DNA from: Hypoxylon rubiginosum
Lineage: Eukaryota > Ascomycota > Sordariomycetes > Xylariales > Hypoxylaceae
Reading direction: 5' to 3'
Length of the DNA stretch: 64,000 nt
Assembly: GCA_902806565.1 (NCBI GenBank)
Contig: CADCXA010000031.1
Span: 1,922,001 to 1,986,000 of the forward strand
Part shown: piece after piece, positions 58,103 through 64,000 of the stretch
Layout: the number at the start of each line of letters is the position of its first letter
Position numbering within the stretch: position 1 is the stretch's first letter
Translations under genes and position numbers: made by a program
The notes under the pieces: model-generated
Seen by the model: only the letters and a program-made list of their open reading frames with translations
Databases searched by the model: none
What the model was told of the DNA's origin: nothing

Positions 58103-58858
58103 ATGACCACCGAGATCACTCCTCGCCTGAAGGCTTACTTCCCCAAGGGACTTTTCATCCAGAAGTTCTACCTGGGCGAGCATGCACACGACCTGAAGTA
58201 CACGGTGCATAACAACAACACTTCCCGCAATACCAAGTCGCTGCTGTCCCTTCATGACGGCCCTACCGAAGACGGCCCGGTCATCGCCACCATTCACAAG
58301 CCGGCGACTAGAGGCCCCATTACTCAAGTCCAGATAACGGTCCAGCTTCCGTCTTCCGGCGGTTCCGCCGCGCACGAGAGGACCACTATCACACTTGGCG
58401 TCCTGAAGCTCTTCGGTCAAGTCCGGTACCCGTTCCGCATGAAGGTGGGACATCCCGCAGCAGCTCACCTTGAGAAATTCGAGTGGCGCACCAGCCACGG
58501 CAGCGAAGTCCGCGAGATTCACCCCAACGCCTACGGAGGCAAGCTCGTGCGCATGGGGCAGGAGGGGCCCGGAGGTGGCCAGGGCGGAGGACGGAAGACG
58601 AGGGAGAGCGGCGAGACGAGTGACGGGAAGGAGGTAGTCGCCGTCTGGGGCACTACTCACGGTCTGGTGCCGAGCGCTCTCGTGCCGACCAAGAAACCTT
58701 TCACGTTCCAGTTGTGTGGTAGTGGAAAGACGGGCGAGTTGGGAGAGGAGTTCCCTATCTTCGCGCTGATGACGGCGGTCCAAATCTACGCGATGACGGA
58801 GCATCTTATGACGCATCACGATCTCAGAGCTGAGGACTTCATTATTAAAAGTCACTAG
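58103..58858 (+). CDS. Tubby/LURP1-like conserved fungal protein
   Basis: One exon, 251 residues from ATG 58103 (context GACAAAATGACC). The strand layout fits the scramblase/tubby-like C-terminal fold seen in many uncharacterised fungal proteins: GLFIQKFYLGEHAHDLKYTV (about 16), KSLLSLHDGPTEDGPVIAT (about 46), then FGQVRYPFRMKVG, EKFEWRTSHGSEVRE (about 128), GKLVRMG and SDGKEVVAVWGTT (about 174). It ends with FPIFALMTAVQIYAMTEH. Gly-rich insertion at about 153-168. Family knowledge: the LOR/tubby fold is a closed beta-barrel around a helix; plant LURP1 acts in defence, and the fungal group has no assigned role. The longer frame from 57818 (346 residues) is possible but lacks conservation cues. 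Confidence 0.7.
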   Translation: MTTEITPRLKAYFPKGLFIQKFYLGEHAHDLKYTVHNNNTSRNTKSLLSLHDGPTEDGPVIATIHKPATRGPITQVQITVQLPSSGGSAAHERTTITLGVLKLFGQVRYPFRMKVGHPAAAHLEKFEWRTSHGSEVREIHPNAYGGKLVRMGQEGPGGGQGGGRKTRESGETSDGKEVVAVWGTTHGLVPSALVPTKKPFTFQLCGSGKTGELGEEFPIFALMTAVQIYAMTEHLMTHHDLRAEDFIIKSH

Positions 58859-59199
58859 GACTTTACAGGGTTAACCTAAACCTGAGTTGAGGTACTTCCT
58901 TGCTACTACGATACTTTTATTGGGCGGGGGATTCTGTTACTAGTCGAGATAGACCGCCAAATGTGAATCCGCATCCGCCAACTTATTTTCCCACTTATTG
59001 TGCTCAGGTGAATGAAGATACCAAATAGTAACCATGTATTGTCTGTGGCTCAGGACGGACAAGAAGCCTTGAAGATCATAATCAGCCACTACTACCACGT
59101 ACAAAATTTCAATAAGGAGTAATAAACGGAGCATTGAAATGAATCGGGTAGCTATCTTAGGTAGGTAGGTAGCTAGCTATCTTTCTGTAACGATGAATT
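58859..59199. other. Intergenic, no gene seen
   Basis: 3' flanks of two convergent genes. A (TAGG)n-like run, AGGTAGGTAGGTAGCTAGCTA, occurs at about 59160-59180. Confidence 0.5.
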
Positions 59200-61082
59200 T
59201 TATATGATATCAATGACTTCCGTCTCAGCTGTTTCGAATAGGAAATCGCCGCCTACGCCGGCTCCCATTCTTTCGAACTTCCCTTCTAGGCGGATAAAAG
59301 CGTTTCTAGCTGTGGAAGTACCATCCTCGGATATTCCTTCGAATCCTCGAACTATACATTCGTCTACTACCTCGGTTCTTCGATACAAAACAAATGGCCT
59401 GAAATGAAAGCCGTAAACGATCGCTTCGTTGCAGGATGCCCACGACCATGAAGGGAAGTAGTTCGATGGTGCCTGGATCTGTGTGTCAGGTTCTTCCTTA
59501 GGCCAAAACTTCGGTACGTCTCTATAAGTGATTACCAGCCACGCCAGATCGAAAGGGAGGTCGTTCTTCCAGAGTCCAGCAATAAACTCATCCTCTATAC
59601 CATGTTCTCGGGTACGGCCACGTATGATGTTGGCCAGACCAGCGACTGCAACCAGTTTGTCGATCGGTTGGGAGAGAGAACGAAGGGAGTAGTTACTAAC
59701 CACAGTCCTCCACAGCTCGTAAATTCTTGTCGGATCTCCTTGGCCTCCCCGCCCATAGTGCCAACCAATCCCCGTAAGCCACTTTATATATTCTTCTCCA
59801 ATCCACCCTGTTTGAGGCCAGCCCCATTCCCGGGTTTCGCGTGATGTTACTTCACCCTTCAGTAATCCTCCAAGCTCCCCAAGCCTTAGCTCAGGGCATC
59901 CTCCTGATAGTGCATCGAGCGGCCAGACATGATGCCCACACTCGCAAATCTTTCCTTTTGAACACTCCTATATCATCTCGTTTCCGTCGAAGCATAGCCT
60001 CCGGTTTGGGAGTAGCGTTTCTTGGAGGCACCAACCTCTCTTGTTTAGAGAATTTTCGACAGCATGATCCACTTCCGGTCGGATGGCTACTTTTACTGGG
60101 TGATAATGATGCTCTGAGCAGTATTGCCATCCAGGGCGACCGAATTTCTGCTTCCCTAGAAAACCGGTCTTGCAGTCATTCGGCTCGAGGGCTGCAATTG
60201 TGACGTGGGAGTTGAGATATATAAGGTCCATCATGGACGCGTCCCGATGCCAAGCGTCACGGTCGTCTTGAACGATGCAGAGGGAATCCACCCACAGATA
60301 CCGGATACCAACACCCCTGCAGACTCTAACAGCATCAGATACACTTTTAGGCATAGAATCTAGATGAATCCCTCGGTAATGGTCGTTAAGATTCGACATC
60401 GTTGTTGTCAGAATATCTGCGACGCCGTCTCCCCAGCAGTAGCTGAGGCAAGCATACATCACCGGTTCGGAGAGCTCGATGAGAAAGGGATCGCCTGTCC
60501 CGTTTCTATTTCCGACGTAAAGAAGTCGCCGTGGTACGAAATCCTTATTTGGTGGTTTACACGATTGGTGTAGATTTACACAGTCCGAGAGCCACCGTCC
60601 GGCGCGATCGAAGGCTGCTTGGGTTGAGGAATCTTCTAAGACGTCCCAGTTTCGACACATATCCATAGGAGTAGGTGGTATATTAAAGGTAGATTTGGCA
60701 ATACCTTAGACATATTTGGTGATTAGTTAGCCACTCCTGAATGATGATTTGGTAGGTACTCCTCATACTAACGGTCAACGCGCGATGATCGTTGTATCAT
60801 ATTGAATGAACACACAAACACCGACTCCGCACCCCTCCGCTCGCGGATCCTTACTCTTTGCAAATTTATTTCTTCATAATGTGCAACTTGGATTTCGCCT
60901 GACTGAAGTCCGTATAATGTTTCAAGTACCCATCCGGGCCGGTACCATTCTACCGCCTGTAATATCAGATCGCAATAGCAGCATGTAGACACGTTTTCTT
61001 GAAGTTGTTCCAGACTTATATACCTATCAGGAAGATAGGGACGCATATGAGCAGAGCATAAGCCCACAGAGTACGAGTCCAT
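59200..61082 (-). pseudogene. HET-domain gene with premature stop
   Basis: Exons 61082-60773 and 60704-59200 (GTTAGT donor, TAAG acceptor, 68-nt intron) form one frame of 604 codons, interrupted by a single TAG at 59970-59968 (codon 349). The first exon has a cysteine-rich leader. HET landmarks: MYACLSYCWGDG, MPKSVSDAVRVCRGVGIRYL, WVDSLCIVQDD, MMDLIYLNSHVTIAA and NKRGWCLQETLLPNRRLCF. Just before the stop is DGNEMI and just after it ECSKGKICECG; intact relatives have an aromatic residue there (as in 'xxVYWEC'), so a Tyr codon probably became TAG. The same frame then continues 255 codons, including YFPSWSWASCNEAIVYG. Preserved codon phase beyond the stop argues for recent loss. A truncated 348-residue product would still hold the whole HET domain. 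Confidence 0.85.
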
Positions 61083-62955
61083 TGTAGAGTAACCCCAGAG
61101 GCCCGTACATGTTAACGGACAGGCGGTATGACTTGGAAGGTGTTGGGGGATAATAAACTGAAAAGAAGGGTATAGGAAATATGGGAAGAAAACTGGACAA
61201 CACTACTCCTCACATAACTACGTGGAATGAGGTGAGTGGACGCCTTACCGAACCAATCCCCTGCTGCTCATGGTAGACTGTACCTCCTCTCCCCAGAGCC
61301 TGCTGTCCAATCCTACACTTAGCATTCTTTCTTCCCCTCCTCCTGGAAAGCACCACGGAAGTAGCTCAGTATCTCCGAATCATCTCAGACAGTAATACCG
61401 CGCAGAGTTAGAGCAATACATATACCTAGGTATGAAATAGAAATGTAAAGACTCTGCGATGATGGGTAGCAGTTATTTGGCCCTTTTCGCCGGTGACCTA
61501 CCTTAATCAGCGTATCCTACCATACGAACATCATCCTTTAAATCTACCTAGGTCTCATGTCTAATTCGTTTCCATGCTTATATCAGATTTCGTTGTGCTT
61601 AATTATCCCCCTCATTTCAATAACATTATCAAATATTTGTCGGTCAGTTCGCATGAGATATAATAGGCAATTGTGGCTATAGGAGACCAAGAGAAGGCTT
61701 TATCTCAATGAATAATACCGTAAGAGACTCCTGAGCCGTTCCCACAGGAGGTACGAATGAAGTCACAGACGACCCTCAGAATCTCTTGTATCCGTGATGT
61801 TGCGGTTGTGAAGGAAATGGTAATTATCCGCATTAGGTGAGCGAGGTAACGGTACAGCTCTTGCGACTAGGTACCTAGTTGACATAGCTTATTCTATTTT
61901 AACCAATTGATACCTACCTAGGTAGGGTTGAAATATACCTATTAAATAACCGCAGGCTCGTTATTCACATATCCTAATTACTCGCGTATGTTTGCGTCTG
62001 GATTCTCGTAGCTCACACTCGCTTCGACTAATAATCATCCTTCAATATCTCGATTCACTCAAAGCTGACAGCCTAAGATGAATAATATCGTATATACCGT
62101 TACGTTATTTCCAACCTCTGAATGTTTATTGAGAGTAACTCGGTTCGTAATGTAAATGTAGAAGTCTATCGAAGAAGTCATCCGTCGCTATCTAGAGGTC
62201 TAGCTAAGAGATATAAGTGCTCGTTCAACTGAAAGTCATGGTTCTCAACATAGGCATTGGGTGTTCTTATAGCTAAAGCATATACAAATACCCTTTCGAC
62301 ATTCTTGCCTGAGATGACAAAGAAAAGCGTTACATCCATTTTAGGTATATCGGACTGGGCTGCCGCGGCTGAATGTAGCGCGGTCGAATTTAAGCGGTGC
62401 AGGGGGGTTACGGATGAACACATCTTCTCCCTACCTCATGGTACCTTAGAAGTTGAATACTTCTGTGTATCTGATAGCTTAAATCGATACTATGGTACAC
62501 GTGGCTATAAAAGAAGACATTCATATGTATTGGAAGCAGGAAAAAGGTAATTGGATCGGTCCGTGACGTTTCATATTTGTCGCAAAAGCGACGCCGCTTC
62601 TACGTCAGATGTAGAAACGCCTTATGTACGACAATATTCGGTGTTACGACCCAGGCCGATCAAGACTCTGCCAGAACTCCCAAGCCGAGATGCCATAACT
62701 TCGTAGTCATTGAATCAGGCCATTATTACCTTGTTTAGCTCATCTATATTCCTCATTACATTGGATAAGACAGGAGTGTGAGATGAGCATAGTAATCGTT
62801 ACTCTCCGAATACATCTACGAATCCAGGCATCCCAAGTCATTCCAGGAAAATTGGTCATGGTAGCGACAGCTGGAGAACTTTAGCTAGACCACCGAAGAA
62901 TAACAAACCGAATATTCTATAAGAATACCCTACCTACCTGCCTACCTACCCAGGC
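61083..62955. other. Intergenic with palindromes
   Basis: About 1.9 kb without a supportable gene. ACCTAGGT palindromes at 61424-61431, 61546-61553 and a longer one, ACCTACCTAGGTAGGG, at 61912-61927. TACC/TACCTGCC runs at 62930-62950 sit just before the hydrolase start. Between the HET gene (-) and the hydrolase (+), so it holds both promoters. Confidence 0.5.
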
Positions 62956-64000
62956 ATGTCGCTCGGAAAGGGGCCTACCGTCCTCATGGACAAACTCAAG
63001 CTCGTCAACGATAACAATAACGCGGGGCCATCGATTCAGAGCTACCCAGTGTCATCGAAGTCGCGCCACGCTCTGAAGTTCGACCCCGAATACGCGCGAT
63101 GGAGGGAGCCGTTCGGCGACAAAACGCGCGTGCCGCCGTGCGACACGCCTCTCGCGTTCCGCCGGTTCAACGAAACCTTCATGCGCGCCGTGTGGGCGCG
63201 TCTCCCGCCGCAGCCGAGCATCGTCCGGACACGGCACAGGTGCGCCTCCTACGACGGTGTCGAGATCGACATCGTGCGGTTCGCCACAGCGGAACAGATG
63301 AAGGGCGAGGCGGCCGCGCAGCCGGCAGTCCTGTACCTGCACGGCGGCGCCATGATCGCCATGAGCGTCGACATCTTCGCGCCGCGACTTGCGGGCCTGG
63401 CGGCTGAGTCGGGAGTTCAGGTCTTCGGCGTCGAGTACCGCCTCGCGCCCGAGCACCCGCATCCGACGCCGGTGGAGGACTGCTATGCGGCCTTGGCGTG
63501 GCTCTCGACTCACGCTGCAGAGCTGCACGTCGACCCGGCGCGTCTTGGACTCATGGGGGACAGCGCCGGCGGAGGACTCGCTGCAGGTACTGCGCTCATG
63601 GCTCGCGATCGCCAACTAAGTCCGCCGGTCAAGAAGCAGATCCTCATATATCCTATGCTCGACGACAGGTCCGCCGCGGCTTTATCTCGTGCGAACCCTA
63701 CTAGCCTCCTGGAGGACTTTGCGACCATCCCACTTTCCATTATCACGATGGGTTGGGAGGCGTATGTCGGCAAGGAAAAGGCGGGCAAGGCCGATGCGGA
63801 TGTAAGCCAGTACGCGGCGCCGGGGCGAGCAAGTGACCTGCGGGGACTACCTAGCACGTATATAGACGTGGGCGGATTGGACTTATTTAGGGACGAATGC
63901 GCGTCCTTCGCGGCCGGACTGGCTGCCGCCGACGTCGAGGTTGAGTTCCATCTCTTTCCCGGATTACCTCATGGGTTTGAGTCAGCTAGCGACATCGGTG
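62956..64000 (+). CDS. Alpha/beta hydrolase fold-3 esterase, 3' end cut
   Basis: The frame opens at ATG 62956 (MSLGKGPTVLMDKLKL...) and runs through the window edge, 348 codons without a stop. It is of the hormone-sensitive-lipase/acetyl-hydrolase type: oxyanion motif YLHGGAM (about 127), then VEYRLAPEHPHPTPVEDCYA, nucleophile elbow GDSAGGGLA (Ser about 202), YIDVGGLDLFRDE with the probable catalytic Asp (about 310), and LPHGFE with the catalytic His (about 339). The full triad is therefore present and little can be missing. Family knowledge: carboxylic-ester hydrolases of small or acyl substrates, common near secondary-metabolite genes, but none is seen next to this one. GC-rich, no signal peptide, probably cytosolic. 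A TACC-repeat leader lies directly upstream. An alternative start at Met 11 is possible. Confidence 0.9.
   Translation, partial: MSLGKGPTVLMDKLKLVNDNNNAGPSIQSYPVSSKSRHALKFDPEYARWREPFGDKTRVPPCDTPLAFRRFNETFMRAVWARLPPQPSIVRTRHRCASYDGVEIDIVRFATAEQMKGEAAAQPAVLYLHGGAMIAMSVDIFAPRLAGLAAESGVQVFGVEYRLAPEHPHPTPVEDCYAALAWLSTHAAELHVDPARLGLMGDSAGGGLAAGTALMARDRQLSPPVKKQILIYPMLDDRSAAALSRANPTSLLEDFATIPLSIITMGWEAYVGKEKAGKADADVSQYAAPGRASDLRGLPSTYIDVGGLDLFRDECASFAAGLAAADVEVEFHLFPGLPHGFESASDIG

Noticed and set aside
1..64000. CRISPR arrays, prophage, operons or bacterial signals
   Set aside because: None seen; intron structure and gene families show a eukaryotic fungal nucleus.

Overview
The window is nuclear DNA of a filamentous ascomycete. 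Genes carry short introns (about 50-80 nt, GT/GC...AG with CTAAC-like branch sites), lie on both strands and are separated by long non-coding stretches. Typical Pezizomycotina families are present: HET-domain proteins, a Zn2Cys6 regulator, an RTA1 protein, a GH64 glucanase and P450s. Placement in Sordariomycetes is an inference from protein flavour, not something I could test.

Layout. 1-8.6 kb: a SURF6/RRP14 ribosome-biogenesis gene (-), a SET-domain gene (+), an unrecognised two-exon gene (-), a HET C-terminal relic (+) and a HET gene with a likely frameshift (+). 9.6-10.9 kb: secreted GH64 beta-1,3-glucanase (-). 11-15 kb: no intact gene, but an orphan promoter and start codon leading into decayed sequence. 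15-17.6 kb: phosphoketolase (-). 20.7-27 kb: Dal5-type MFS transporter (-), 2OG-Fe(II) oxygenase (+) and P450 (-), a compact trio that could form a small metabolic cluster. 27.7-29.8 kb: NOP9 (+). 30.2 kb: an orphan ORF. 31-34.7 kb: decayed sequence. 34.7-37.1 kb: a long intronless GC-rich HET gene (+). 37.7-41.9 kb: trichodiene-oxygenase-like P450 and a Zn2Cys6 regulator, both (-). 42.4-42.7 kb: tandem tRNA-like modules. 44.8-45.9 kb: RTA1 membrane protein (+). 47.5-48 kb: chitin-binding relic. 48.8-50 kb: conserved fungal protein of unknown function (-). 51.1 kb: a clean TA-flanked MITE. 52-57.8 kb: no intact gene, with transposon-like debris and a Pol III SINE candidate. 58.1 kb: tubby/LURP-like protein (+). 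59.2-61.1 kb: HET gene broken by one in-frame stop (-). 63-64 kb: alpha/beta hydrolase cut by the window edge (+).

Housekeeping genes (RRP14, NOP9, phosphoketolase) alternate with accessory sequence: four HET loci (three apparently damaged), P450s, a transporter, a regulator and repeats. Gene models below were rebuilt by joining exons on codon phase and splice sites, so several differ from the longest open frame. Three genes use GC-AG introns, and the transporter has an 18-nt micro-exon.
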